Shown one piece after another: positions 9,374 to 18,245 of a stretch of 64,000 nt of DNA. The notes beneath the pieces are model-generated. The model saw nothing but the letters and a program-made list of their open reading frames with translations. It had not been told where the DNA came from and ran no database searches. The translations under genes and the position numbers were made by a program. Source of the stretch: Xanthomonas sp. 3793 (GTDB lineage Bacteria; Pseudomonadota; Gammaproteobacteria; Xanthomonadales; Xanthomonadaceae); assembly GCF_024806835.1 (NCBI RefSeq), contig NZ_JANTYU010000001.1, positions 1,364,001-1,428,000 on the forward strand, in the 5' to 3' direction. Each line of letters begins with the position of its first letter. Position 1 is the stretch's first letter.

Positions 9374-9718
9374 GCGCGTTTCGCGTTTGGCGGTAGCAAC
9401 CAGCAATGCAACCAGTGCAATCGGGATTGCTCGCCACCACCACGCGCACCCGATCAAGGCTTGCACCGTTTTCCCAGCGTCATGCTGCACGGAGCAGCAG
9501 CGCCACACGACCGATGGACAGGGGCATCGGTCGCCCACGGCGGCAACGGCGCTCACGCCGTTGCCGGCGCCGGAACCATTGCGTGCATGAGGCACGCATC
9601 AGCGCCGCAGCACGCGGCATTGCGATCGATGCATCGCAGGCCACCCAACGCCGATCGCGGCGCCAGGCAGCCCGTTTCAGTACCGGTTTTCCCACCGCCC
9701 TGTCGAACGAGAGCTGCC
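9374..9718 (+). other. Long intra-operon gap between xsuA and xssA
   Basis: This 345-bp interval contains no gene I can support. It carries strong RNA-hairpin potential: an 11-bp perfect stem at 9541-9566 and a smaller stem, gcgtgc/gcacgc, at 9581-9597. It is the only long gap in an operon whose other junctions abut or overlap. Confidence 0.6.
9541..9566 (+). promoter_or_regulatory. Strong RNA hairpin inside siderophore operon
   Basis: Arms cggcaacggcg (9541-9551) and cgccgttgccg (9556-9566) pair perfectly around a ctca tetraloop. No T-run follows, so it is not a classical terminator. It may be an mRNA-processing or stability element that sets different levels of receptor and biosynthetic mRNA. 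Confidence 0.5.
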
Positions 9719-10945
9719 ATGACTGCGACATCCGCTGCACCGTTGGTGATCCTCACCCATGTCTGCCACCCGGCCATCACCGACGGCTTCCTGCCGGCCG
9801 CGCACGCGCAAGGCGTCCCGGTGTGGCTGCTGACCGACCATCGCCTCGATCACCTTGCCTACTTCCACGACCATCCGGCGCATGCGCCACAGCGGGTGAT
9901 CGAATGCGACGTGTTCAATCCGCTGGGGGTGCTCGATGCGCTGCACGACACCGGCGTGCAACCGCGCGCGGTGTTCAGCAACAGCGATCATCTGCAGACC
10001 AGCACTGCGCTGGTCGCCGCGGGTCTTGGCCTGCCCGGCAAGGATTGGCAGGTCTGCTACGCGGCCAAGAACAAGGCGGCGATGCGTCAGCGCCTGCGCG
10101 CGCGCGCACTGCCATCGCCGTGGTTCTGCACGCTGGCGCCGGGCGCTGCATTGCCAGCAGACATTCCGTGGCCGGTGGTGGCAAAACCGCGCGAGGGCGT
10201 GGCCAGTCTGGACGTGCGCCACTGCGCCGATGACGCGCAGTTGCAGGCCTATCTGCACGATCTATGGCAGCGCAACCCACAGCGCACCGTGCTGCTGGAA
10301 GGCATGTTGCACGGCCCGCTGTTCACCCTGGAGACCCTTGGCGACGGCAACGCGCTGCACGCCATCGGTGGCTTCAAGGTGCGGCTGTCGCCGCCGCCGC
10401 ACTTCGTCGAATGCGAGGCGCAGTGGGATGCGCAGGTGCATACCCCGGTGATTGCACAGGCCCTGCAGCAGCTGCGCGCCTTCGGTGTCGGGTTCGGGCT
10501 GTGCCATAGCGAATTCGTCCTCACCGCCGACGGCCCGGTGCTGGTGGAGATCAACTATCGCAGCATCGGCGACCGCCGCGAATTCCTGCTCGATGGCATG
10601 TTCGGCGGGCAATGGTTTTCCGCCGCGCTGGCGCCGCACCTGGGCCAGCCGTTGCCGCAGCTGCGCAGCGACCGCGCGCATGCGCTGCTGCGCTACTACG
10701 TGGCCGAGCGCGACGGCGAGCTGGTCACCGCCAGCGAAGACCGCCGTCATCACGATGCGCACAGCGATGTGCACTACCGGCGCATGCGTGCACCGGGCGA
10801 GCGCATCCAGCTGAGCCATTCCAACAAGGATTACCTGGGCGTGTTGAGCGCCGTGGCCAGCGATGCGCAGACGCTGCAACAGGCCGTGGTGCATGCCGAA
10901 GCGGGCCTGCACTGGCGCATCGACAGCGCGCAGGTGCGCGCATGA
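9719..10945 (+). CDS. xssA: ATP-grasp ligase of siderophore biosynthesis (PvsA-like)
   Basis: This 408-residue protein has the layout of an ATP-grasp carboxylate-amine ligase: an N-terminal Rossmann-like domain, an ATP-grasp core with VVAKPREGVAS (about residues 158-168) and the metal-binding segment VEINYRS (about residue 277). Its position as first biosynthetic gene matches V. parahaemolyticus PvsA, which couples an amino acid during vibrioferrin assembly. The start ATG at 9719 follows an AG-rich Shine-Dalgarno (aacgagag). The frame is open upstream to 9461, but those residues are low-complexity, basic and unlike the family. The stop overlaps the next gene by ATGA (10942-10945). Confidence 0.85.
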   Translation: MTATSAAPLVILTHVCHPAITDGFLPAAHAQGVPVWLLTDHRLDHLAYFHDHPAHAPQRVIECDVFNPLGVLDALHDTGVQPRAVFSNSDHLQTSTALVAAGLGLPGKDWQVCYAAKNKAAMRQRLRARALPSPWFCTLAPGAALPADIPWPVVAKPREGVASLDVRHCADDAQLQAYLHDLWQRNPQRTVLLEGMLHGPLFTLETLGDGNALHAIGGFKVRLSPPPHFVECEAQWDAQVHTPVIAQALQQLRAFGVGFGLCHSEFVLTADGPVLVEINYRSIGDRREFLLDGMFGGQWFSAALAPHLGQPLPQLRSDRAHALLRYYVAERDGELVTASEDRRHHDAHSDVHYRRMRAPGERIQLSHSNKDYLGVLSAVASDAQTLQQAVVHAEAGLHWRIDSAQVRA

Positions 10946-12750
10946 GCAGCGCCGCCGATCAGCGCTACATCACCACCCGCATCATCGATGCCTGCCTGCG
11001 CGAGGACCTGCGCGCGATCGTCAGCCGTGGCACGCCCGCCACGCCCGCCCCCGGCGTGTTGGCCGCGTGGAGCGACCCCACCCCGGTGGAAGGCTGGTGG
11101 CGCATCGCGCATCTGCCAAACGGAACGCTATGGCTGCCGATCCATCGACACGGCGTGCTGCAGTACATCAGCGCCTGCGGCGATCGCTGGATCGTGCAGA
11201 CCGCCGACGCTGCGCAGGTCGAACACGGCGCGCATGCGTGGCTGCACCGCATGAGTGCCGAGTTGGATGCGCAAACCCGGCAACTGCATCGCGCCTATGC
11301 CGACGAAGCCGACTGCGCCGCCGCGCACCGCGGTCTTGCGCAACAGGCGTATGCCGCGCAGGCACCGGCCTTGGCGCATGCGCTACAGCACGAAGAGGCG
11401 GCCGAGCGCGCATACCGCTGCGACCAGCTGGCCAGCTACCGCGATCATCCGTTCTACCCCACTGCACGCGCAAAGGCAGGGCTGGAAGCAGACGAACTGC
11501 GCCACTATGCACCGGAATTTGCGCCCACCTTCGCGCTGCGTTGGCTGGCGATTCCGCGCACACTGGCCAGTTGCACCAGCGCGCCGCCGGACGCGTTATG
11601 GCCGGACTTGGCCACCCTGGGGCTGCCGCCCGCGCTTGCCACGACGCACATCGCCTGGCCGGTGCATCCGCTGGTCTGGGAACGCCTGGAGCAACCAGGC
11701 TTTGCGCTTCCACCCGGCACGCTGCGCGCACCGCAGGCCTGGCTGGAAGTCCGCCCCACCTTGTCGGTGCGCACGCTGGTGCCGCTGCGGCATCCGCACC
11801 TGCATCTCAAGCTGCCGATCCCGATGCGCACGCTGGGCGCATTGAACCTGCGCCTGATCAAACCCTCCACGTTGTACGACGGGCACTGGCTGGAGCGCGC
11901 GCTACGCCGTATCGACGCGCACGATGGCGCATTGCAGGGACGTTGCGTGTTCGTGGACGAGTCGCATGGCGGGCATGTCGGCGACACCCGGCACCTGGCC
12001 TATCTGGTGCGACGCTATCCCCCGCTGGATGACACCACGCTGGTCCCGGTGGCCGCGCTGTGCGCGCCGATGCCCGATGGCCGGCCGATGGCGCTGCATC
12101 TGGCCGAACGCTTCGCGCACGGCGACGTGCAGGCCTGGTGGCGCGAGTACACCGAGTTGCTGCTCGCGGTGCATCTGCGGCTGTGGCTGCGCTACGGCAT
12201 TGCGCTGGAAGCCAATCAACAGAACAGCGTGCTGGTCTATGCGCACGGTCAACGCACGCGTCTGTTGATGAAGGACAACGACGCCGCGCGCATCGCCATG
12301 CCGCAATTGCGTGCGCAGCTGCCGGATATCGACACGCTGGGTGCGCTGCAGGACCCACGGATCGCAGTGGACGATGCACACGCGCTGGCGCAGATGTTCT
12401 GCACCATCGTGCTGCAGCTGGACCTGCAGGCGGTCCTGGACGGCCTGGCCGACTGGCAACCAGCCTTGCGCGCGCCGCTGGCGGCGCAACTGCAGGACCA
12501 GGTCGCGCCGACGCTGGCAGCGCTGGATGCCGATGGCATCGATACCGCGCCCGCGCGGCGCCTGCTGGCCGCGCCGCGGTTGCCGGTGAAATACCTGCTC
12601 AGCGCCGGCAGCCTGCTCAGCAAGCAGCTCACCGGCGCCTCCGACATCAACAAATTCTACGGCGACAGTGCGCCCAATCCGTTCGGCACGGCGTTTGTCC
12701 AGGCACAGACACAACCGCAGCCGCGTCGCCACGCCGGTGGTCAGCGATGA
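10942..12750 (+). CDS. xssB: NIS siderophore synthetase, IucA/IucC family (PvsB-like)
   Basis: This 602-residue cytoplasmic enzyme belongs to the NRPS-independent siderophore (NIS) synthetases, which adenylate a citrate carboxylate and condense it with an amine or alcohol. Visible family blocks are YRDHPFYPTARAKAG (the HPxxPxxKxR-like phosphate-binding loop, about residues 168-182), the central LKLPIPMRTLGALN segment and the EANQQNSVLVY motif (about residue 423), in which the usual ExHxQN reads EANQQN. The C-terminal region corresponds to the FhuF-like portion. Gene order equates it to PvsB of the vibrioferrin pathway. It overlaps its neighbours by 4 nt at both ends, so the block is translated as a coupled unit. 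Confidence 0.88.
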   Translation: MSSAADQRYITTRIIDACLREDLRAIVSRGTPATPAPGVLAAWSDPTPVEGWWRIAHLPNGTLWLPIHRHGVLQYISACGDRWIVQTADAAQVEHGAHAWLHRMSAELDAQTRQLHRAYADEADCAAAHRGLAQQAYAAQAPALAHALQHEEAAERAYRCDQLASYRDHPFYPTARAKAGLEADELRHYAPEFAPTFALRWLAIPRTLASCTSAPPDALWPDLATLGLPPALATTHIAWPVHPLVWERLEQPGFALPPGTLRAPQAWLEVRPTLSVRTLVPLRHPHLHLKLPIPMRTLGALNLRLIKPSTLYDGHWLERALRRIDAHDGALQGRCVFVDESHGGHVGDTRHLAYLVRRYPPLDDTTLVPVAALCAPMPDGRPMALHLAERFAHGDVQAWWREYTELLLAVHLRLWLRYGIALEANQQNSVLVYAHGQRTRLLMKDNDAARIAMPQLRAQLPDIDTLGALQDPRIAVDDAHALAQMFCTIVLQLDLQAVLDGLADWQPALRAPLAAQLQDQVAPTLAALDADGIDTAPARRLLAAPRLPVKYLLSAGSLLSKQLTGASDINKFYGDSAPNPFGTAFVQAQTQPQPRRHAGGQR

Positions 12751-13931
12751 AGCGCGTCCTCGGCCCGGTGCTGGCCGCCCACTATCTGGCGGCCTTCACC
12801 GCCCTGGGCATGCCGCTGTTCTTGCCGCAGGTCTTGGCGGAGCTGGCGCCGAGCGCAGCAATCGGCTGGAGCGGCGTGCTCTACGTCTTGCCCACCTTGT
12901 GCACTGCGTTGACGGCAAGCAGCTGGGGCAGGCTGGCCGATCGCTATGGACGCAAACGCTCGCTGCTGCGCGCGCAACTGGGGCTGGCGCTGGGCTTTGC
13001 GATTGCCGGCTTTGCACCGTCGCTGAGCTGGCTGGTGCTCGGCCTGATCGTGCAAGGTACCTGCGGCGGCTCGCTGGCGGCGGCCAATGCGTATCTGGCC
13101 AGCCAACCGCAGGCCGGCCCGCTGGCGCGCGCGCTGGACTGGACGCAGTATTCGGCGCGGCTGGCGATGGTCAGCGCACCGGCGTTGCTGGGGCTGGCGC
13201 TTACCCTGGGCCCGGCGCAATCGCTTTACCGCGCGCTCGCACTCCTGCCATTACTGGCCTTCGCGTTGACGTGGCGGTTGCCGGCGGATCAGCCCATCAG
13301 ACGTCCAGGCCCGAAAGCGCAATCGTCGTCGGGCACCGAACCTGCAACACGTCCACCGGCCTCCACCGCATCGTTGTGGCCGGCCTTGTTGATCGCGCAG
13401 TTTCTGTTCTGCTTTGCGATGGTGGTGACGTTTCCGTATTTCATTCCCTACGCACTCGAACGCGGTGCCGGGCACGACGCGCTGGCCGGCCTGCTCTACA
13501 GCCTGCCGCATCTGGTCTACCTGGTGGTATTGCCGTGGTGGCGGCGCGGCGCTGGCGAGGCGTGGCTGATCCCGGGGTTGCTGATGTTTGCGCTGGCCTG
13601 CCTGTGGCAGGCGCTGTTGCACGACGCCATCGGGCTGGCGGTGGCGCGGCTGTTGTTCGGCGTCGGCATGTTGTTCGGCCTGCGCGGGCTCAATCGCAGC
13701 CTGGCCCTGGCCGCCAGCGGCCACGATGCCGGCCGCCTGTTCGGCCGTTTCGATGCCTGCGGCAAGTGGGCCGGCGTGGCCGCTGGCGCCGCCGCCGGTG
13801 CGCTGGCCCAGGCGGCCGGCCCCGCACTCCCTTTCCTGGCCGCCGCCGTCGCTGCGGCTGGCGCTGCGCTCACCGTTGCGGTGCGCTTTCCCTCGAGGAG
13901 AACTGCCGATGTCGCTGCACACGATGCATGA
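12747..13931 (+). CDS. xssC: MFS siderophore exporter (PvsC-like)
   Basis: This 394-residue inner-membrane protein of the major facilitator superfamily has about twelve hydrophobic segments. The loop 2-3 signature GRLADRYGRKRSLL lies near residues 63-76. By operon position it corresponds to PvsC, the vibrioferrin exporter, so it probably moves the finished siderophore from cytoplasm to periplasm. It starts with an ATGA overlap on xssB and its own end overlaps the start of xssD by 23 nt. Specificity is inferred from context only. Confidence 0.85.
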   Translation: MKRVLGPVLAAHYLAAFTALGMPLFLPQVLAELAPSAAIGWSGVLYVLPTLCTALTASSWGRLADRYGRKRSLLRAQLGLALGFAIAGFAPSLSWLVLGLIVQGTCGGSLAAANAYLASQPQAGPLARALDWTQYSARLAMVSAPALLGLALTLGPAQSLYRALALLPLLAFALTWRLPADQPIRRPGPKAQSSSGTEPATRPPASTASLWPALLIAQFLFCFAMVVTFPYFIPYALERGAGHDALAGLLYSLPHLVYLVVLPWWRRGAGEAWLIPGLLMFALACLWQALLHDAIGLAVARLLFGVGMLFGLRGLNRSLALAASGHDAGRLFGRFDACGKWAGVAAGAAAGALAQAAGPALPFLAAAVAAAGAALTVAVRFPSRRTADVAAHDA

Positions 13932-15678
13932 CCCCTGGTACGACAGCATGGCCGACGCGCAGGCCTGCAGTTGCTGGTTGAACTGCTACCTGCGCGAGTT
14001 CGCCATCCCGCAACGCGCAGTCGATTTCGATTACCGCGGGCTGGATCGCCCCGGGCCGCGCGTGGCCGAGCAGCGTTGGCTGCGCATCGATCTCGGCGAT
14101 AGCGGCGCGATCTGCGTGCGCATCGCCTACGCAGACCGCTTGGGACGTTGCCGCTTCGCCTCCACGCCGTTTCTCAAAGGCGCCGGGCAAGCGTGGCAGG
14201 CGCTCGATGCGCATGCGCTGGCGCGCTGCCTGTTGCAGTCGCTGGGCAGCACGCAGGCGGTCAACCCGGAGTTGCTTACGCAAAGCGCCAACAGCGTGGC
14301 AATCACCGCAGCGATCCTGCGCAAGGCGCAGCGCGGCGCACCCACCGGCGATGCGATGATCGATGCCGAGCAATCGATGCTGTGGGGTCATGCCCTGCAC
14401 CCCACACCGAAGAGCCGCGAAGGCATCGCGCTCGAGCACGTACTCGCCTGCGCACCGGAAGCGCGTGCGGCGTTCCAGTTGTTCTGGTTCCGCATCGACC
14501 CACGGCTGCTGCGCGTGCAAGGCAAGGACGTGCGCGCCAGCCTGAGGCAGCTGTCCGGCAGCGACGATCTCTACCCCTGCCATCCGTGGGAGGCGCAACG
14601 GCTGCTCGACGATCCGCTGCTGCGCACCTTGCAGGCACGCGGTTGGATCACGCCGGTCGGCCTGCGCGGCGATGCACTGCGGCCCACCTCATCGGTGCGG
14701 ACGCTGTACCACCCGCAGCTGGATTACTTTCTCAAATGTTCCGTGCATGTGCGGCTGACCAATTGCGTCCGCAAGAATGCCTGGTACGAACTGGAAAGTG
14801 CGGTGGCGCTCACCAACCTGCTGGCGCCGAGCTGGCAGGCACTGGCAGCGCAGGTCCCTGGCTTCGACGTGATGCTGGAGCCGGCGGCCACCTCGCTGGA
14901 CGTCGCGCAGGTCGACCGCGCCCTGCACGATGCCGATCCGCAGGCAGCACGCGCATTGTCCGAAAGCTTCGGCATCCTGTATCGCACGACCATTCCTGCC
15001 ACGCAACGCGCACGTTGGCAGCCACAGGTGGCCGCCGCCCTGTTTACCTGCGATGCACAGGGCAACAGCGTCTGCGCCCAGCGATTGCAGAGGCTGGGCA
15101 GCATGCAGCTGGACCGCCACACGACCACGTTACGGTGGTTCCGCGCCTATGCGGGCCTGTTGCTGGATGGGGTGTGGAGCGCGCTGTTCCAGCATGGCAT
15201 CGCGCTGGAGCCGCATCTGCAGAACACCGTGATCGGCTTTGCCGACGGCTGGCCGACTCGCGTATGGATCCGCGATCTGGAAGGCACCAAATTGCTGGCC
15301 CACCACTGGCCGGAAGCTCGCCTGCGCGGCGTGGGCGAACGTGCGCGACAATCGCTGTACTACACGCCGGAGCAGGGCTGGAACCGCGTCGCCTACTGCG
15401 CCCTGGTGAACAACCTGGCCGAAGCCATCTTCCATCTGACCGAAGGCGACGGCGTGCTGGAAATGCGGCTGTGGCAGTGCGTGGGCGAGCTCGCCGCCGG
15501 TTGGCAACAACGCCACAGCGCACAACCGGCGCTGCAGGGCCTGATCGACGGCGCCCCGCTGCCGGGCAAGAACAATCTCGGTACGCGCCTGCTGCAACGG
15601 GCCGATCGTCAATCCGACTACACGCCATTGCCCAACCCGATTGCGCACATCACCACGGCACGACAGGTGGCCGCATGA
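13909..15678 (+). CDS. xssD: NIS siderophore synthetase, IucA/IucC family (PvsD-like)
   Basis: This is the second NIS synthetase of the operon, 589 residues. Family blocks visible are the HPTPKSREG phosphate-binding loop (about residues 164-172), PCHPWEAQRL (about 223-232), TSSVRTLYHP (about 261-270), LKCSVHVRLTNCVRKN (about 278-293) and the EPHLQNTVIGF motif (about 434-444), which has the canonical ExHxQN. The short N-terminal part contains a cysteine-rich ACSCWLNC stretch. A Shine-Dalgarno cgaggag sits 8 nt before the ATG. The enzyme corresponds to PvsD, which joins a second building block to citrate. It ends in an ATGA overlap with xssE. Confidence 0.9.
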   Translation: MSLHTMHDPWYDSMADAQACSCWLNCYLREFAIPQRAVDFDYRGLDRPGPRVAEQRWLRIDLGDSGAICVRIAYADRLGRCRFASTPFLKGAGQAWQALDAHALARCLLQSLGSTQAVNPELLTQSANSVAITAAILRKAQRGAPTGDAMIDAEQSMLWGHALHPTPKSREGIALEHVLACAPEARAAFQLFWFRIDPRLLRVQGKDVRASLRQLSGSDDLYPCHPWEAQRLLDDPLLRTLQARGWITPVGLRGDALRPTSSVRTLYHPQLDYFLKCSVHVRLTNCVRKNAWYELESAVALTNLLAPSWQALAAQVPGFDVMLEPAATSLDVAQVDRALHDADPQAARALSESFGILYRTTIPATQRARWQPQVAAALFTCDAQGNSVCAQRLQRLGSMQLDRHTTTLRWFRAYAGLLLDGVWSALFQHGIALEPHLQNTVIGFADGWPTRVWIRDLEGTKLLAHHWPEARLRGVGERARQSLYYTPEQGWNRVAYCALVNNLAEAIFHLTEGDGVLEMRLWQCVGELAAGWQQRHSAQPALQGLIDGAPLPGKNNLGTRLLQRADRQSDYTPLPNPIAHITTARQVAA

Positions 15679-16871
15679 GCCTGCGTATCGACACCGCCGC
15701 GGTCATCCACGCATTGCCGCAGCTGCGTGCGGGCAGCGATGGCCCGCTCTGTGCGTATCTCTACGATCTGGAGGCACTGCACGCGCATGCGGCATGGATG
15801 CGCGCGCAGCTGCCGGCGCAGTGCGAGCTGTTCTATGCGGCCAAAGCCAATGCGGAACCGCAGATCCTGCAGACGCTTGCGCCGCACGTGGATGGATTTG
15901 AAGCCGCCTCCGGCGGCGAACTGGCCTGGCTGCATGCGCAGCAACCGCAGGCAGCGCTGCTGTTCGGCGGGCCGGGAAAACTCGACAGCGAGCTGGCCCA
16001 GGCCGCCGCGCTGCCCGACTGCACCGTGCACGTGGAAAGCATCGGCGAGCTGCAACGGCTGGCCACCATTGCGGCACACGCCGGCCGCCGCGTCCCGGTG
16101 TTCTTGCGCATGAACATCGACGTGCCCGGCGCACAGAGCACGCGATTGATGATGGGCGGGCAGCCCTCGCCGTTCGGTCTGGACCCGCAGGACCTGGACG
16201 CTGCCATGCAGCTGCTGCGTGCCAGCCCGTCGCTGCGGCTGGAGGGATTTCATTTCCATCTGATGTCGCATCAACGCGATGCCGGTGCGCAGCTGCATCT
16301 GGTTGCCGCGTACCTGCGCATCGTCCAGCAATGGCGGCAGACCTATGCGCTTGGGCCGCTGTGGGTCAATGCGGGCGGTGGCTTCGGCGTGGACTATCTG
16401 GCGCCGCAGTCCTCGTTCGACTGGGCCGGCTTCTGCGCCGGGTTGCCAGCGCTGCTGCGCGAGCACGGCAGTGCGTTGCGCCTGCGGCTGGAGCCCGGCC
16501 GCTATGTCAGCGCCAGCTGCGGCTGGTACCTGATGGAGGTGCTGGATATCAAGCGCAGCCACGGCCAGTGGTTCGCGATCGCACGCGGCGGCACCCACCA
16601 TTTCCGCACCCCGGCCGCGCAGGCCCACGACCACCCCTTCCGCGTGCTGCGCGGCACCTGCGCTCCGGTGATCACCGACACGCAGGTCACCCTGGTCGGC
16701 CAGCTGTGTACGCCCAAGGACGTGCTGTCACGCCAGCAACCGGTGGCCGCGCTCGCACCCGGCGATTGTCTGGCCTTCCCGCTGGCCGGCGCCTATGCGT
16801 GGAATATTTCGCACCAGCAGTTCCTGATGCACCCGCCGCCGCAGCGGGTGTTTCTAAAGGAGGGGCATTGA
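15675..16871 (+). CDS. xssE: PLP-dependent decarboxylase of siderophore biosynthesis (PvsE-like)
   Basis: This 398-residue fold-type III PLP enzyme belongs to the alanine racemase/diaminopimelate decarboxylase class. The PLP lysine is K57 in FYAAKANAEP; other blocks are GGGFGVDYL and LEPGRYVSASCGWYL (pyrophosphate-binding and dimer-interface regions). In the vibrioferrin pathway the homologue PvsE decarboxylates a serine-derived unit to an ethanolamine moiety. This is the last operon gene, with ATGA overlap on xssD. Its extreme C-terminus (after PPPQRVFL) differs from that of the second, truncated copy at 19995-20574, and the sequence just beyond the stop drops in G+C, so this end is one edge of a rearrangement. 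Confidence 0.88.
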   Translation: MSLRIDTAAVIHALPQLRAGSDGPLCAYLYDLEALHAHAAWMRAQLPAQCELFYAAKANAEPQILQTLAPHVDGFEAASGGELAWLHAQQPQAALLFGGPGKLDSELAQAAALPDCTVHVESIGELQRLATIAAHAGRRVPVFLRMNIDVPGAQSTRLMMGGQPSPFGLDPQDLDAAMQLLRASPSLRLEGFHFHLMSHQRDAGAQLHLVAAYLRIVQQWRQTYALGPLWVNAGGGFGVDYLAPQSSFDWAGFCAGLPALLREHGSALRLRLEPGRYVSASCGWYLMEVLDIKRSHGQWFAIARGGTHHFRTPAAQAHDHPFRVLRGTCAPVITDTQVTLVGQLCTPKDVLSRQQPVAALAPGDCLAFPLAGAYAWNISHQQFLMHPPPQRVFLKEGH

Positions 16872-17254
16872 CTTACCGATTGCGGACGAACAAAGCTTAA
16901 GCCTGGGTCAGCAGGCTCACATGCAGATGTGCTGTTGCCGTAAATTCCTGAGGTGACTTGAATTAGCTGTGGAGAAATTTCGTAGAAGTTAGCCAAGCGG
17001 ATCTCTGCCCATTGGCAATTCTCCTAGGGAAGGTCTGAATAACCCACCAAACCTCTCAAATTCCAGACTTTGCATGTCAGTGACGAGCAACATGTCGCGT
17101 TTGGGGCGATTTCTGCCACTTTCTAGCGGCTTTAGCTGCCGCCAGGCAGCATTACCCCGGGCCGGCAGCAGTTGCCGGCGCACCATCCATCAGTTGGCCT
17201 CTGGCTCGGCTCTTGCCTGTGCCCTCAGACCCCGGCCAAGGATGAGATCGCGGC

Positions 17255-17494
17255 ATGACTGAGTTAGACCCGCACCATCGTATAGGTCTGACCGGCCCTC
17301 GGGCCGGTTCTATTTCCTCGGTGATCGCCTGATCACTCCCCGAAGGTTGCGAGCTGCTCCCGGAAGATTTGGCCTGGCTGTCGCTCACCGCCTGCCAAGC
17401 GCAGGAATGGCGCCGGATGCCGGAAGCTGCACGCTCGGAACCGTTGCTCAACCGCGCCGCGCTTGAACTCGGCACTGAACTTCCTATGCTTTGA
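17255..17494 (+). pseudogene. Short decayed coding fragment
   Basis: One frame reads MTELDPHHRIGLTG, hits an in-frame TGA at 17330-17332, then continues for about 53 codons with protein-like composition (EDLAWLSLTACQAQEWRRM) to TGA at 17492-17494. The parent family is not recognised. The call rests only on frame and composition and is weak. Confidence 0.25.
17291..17308 (+). terminator. GC-rich hairpin, possible terminator
   Basis: Arms accggccc (17291-17298) and gggccggt (17301-17308) are complementary and are followed by the T-rich tctattt. This may be a terminator for read-through from the siderophore operon. It overlaps the decayed fragment. Confidence 0.4.
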
Positions 17495-17669
17495 CACGAA
17501 TACTCATCATGGCCTGAATCGACCTTCTTGTCAGTTTCCGTGAAAACGGGGTAGAACCCCACTGCAATCCTGGAAGGCTAAGCTATGGCCCGTAGCCGCT
17601 TGCATAGGGTCACGACAAGAATTGCACGAAACCGTATGTCAAGGACCAACGAATGGAGAACGATTTCAG

Positions 17670-18236
17670 ATGAAGAATTGGCTGATCGGCTTAGTAGTCA
17701 CCATGGCATGGACTAGCCCCTGCGTTGCTCAAATCGCCCCTGAGTTGCTCGGAGGCGCGGATCCGGATAAGCCGATGTTCAGCGAATCCTTCTACAAAGG
17801 GGTTGAGGGTAATTGGGTGCTGGTACGCGAACCCGTCAACACCGGTTACCACTGCTCGGTTAATTTCATCACGCCAGATTCCACCTTGTCGCTTCGCGGT
17901 CCCGCCGACGCCGGGATGGCGAAAAAGGGTCATGGCAGTCTTTGGCTCATCAGCGAGGCAATCCCCCCGGTGACAAAGGCCGAGATCGCTCCGATCACGT
18001 TGTTATCTACCAACCACCCTACGCAGAATGTTCAGGCCGCCCATGTGAGCATGCCTGGCCAGAGCAATGGGGCGTTACTGCTGACCATCGACGTGCAGAA
18101 ATCGGTGCAGGAAAAGCCGGACAGTAATGAGCTCGCCATCCAGCTTCAGGGGAAAGAGGTATTCCGGTCAAAAGTTGTCCAGTTGCAACTGGCGTATCGC
18201 CAGCTTTCGGCTTGCATGAGCGCGGCTCGAAAATAG
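17670..18236 (+). CDS. Small secreted protein of unknown function
   Basis: This 188-residue protein is predicted to be exported. It has a Sec signal peptide (MKNWLIGLVV, cleavage near CVAQ at about residue 21) and a mature domain with no transmembrane segment. Features seen are GNWVLVREPVNTGYHCSVNF (about 49-68) and a C-terminal RQLSACMSAARK; the two cysteines could form a disulfide. I do not recognise a family. I chose ATG 17670 because the signal peptide starts there and a ggag Shine-Dalgarno lies about 11 nt upstream. G+C is lower than the flanking operons. It converges with the next gene, with 9 bp between stop codons, and the pair sits between two partial copies of xssE, suggesting a transferred or allelic cassette. 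Confidence 0.7.
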   Translation: MKNWLIGLVVTMAWTSPCVAQIAPELLGGADPDKPMFSESFYKGVEGNWVLVREPVNTGYHCSVNFITPDSTLSLRGPADAGMAKKGHGSLWLISEAIPPVTKAEIAPITLLSTNHPTQNVQAAHVSMPGQSNGALLLTIDVQKSVQEKPDSNELAIQLQGKEVFRSKVVQLQLAYRQLSACMSAARK

Positions 18237-18245
18237 ACCATGGTT

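Larger units (their letters stand above)
16872..17669. other. Low-G+C intergenic scar downstream of xssE
   Basis: This 798-bp stretch is visibly poorer in G+C than its surroundings and holds no intact gene. It contains a hairpin at 17291-17308 and a short decayed coding fragment at 17255-17494. No terminator follows xssE directly. It looks like acquired or degenerating sequence. Confidence 0.55.
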
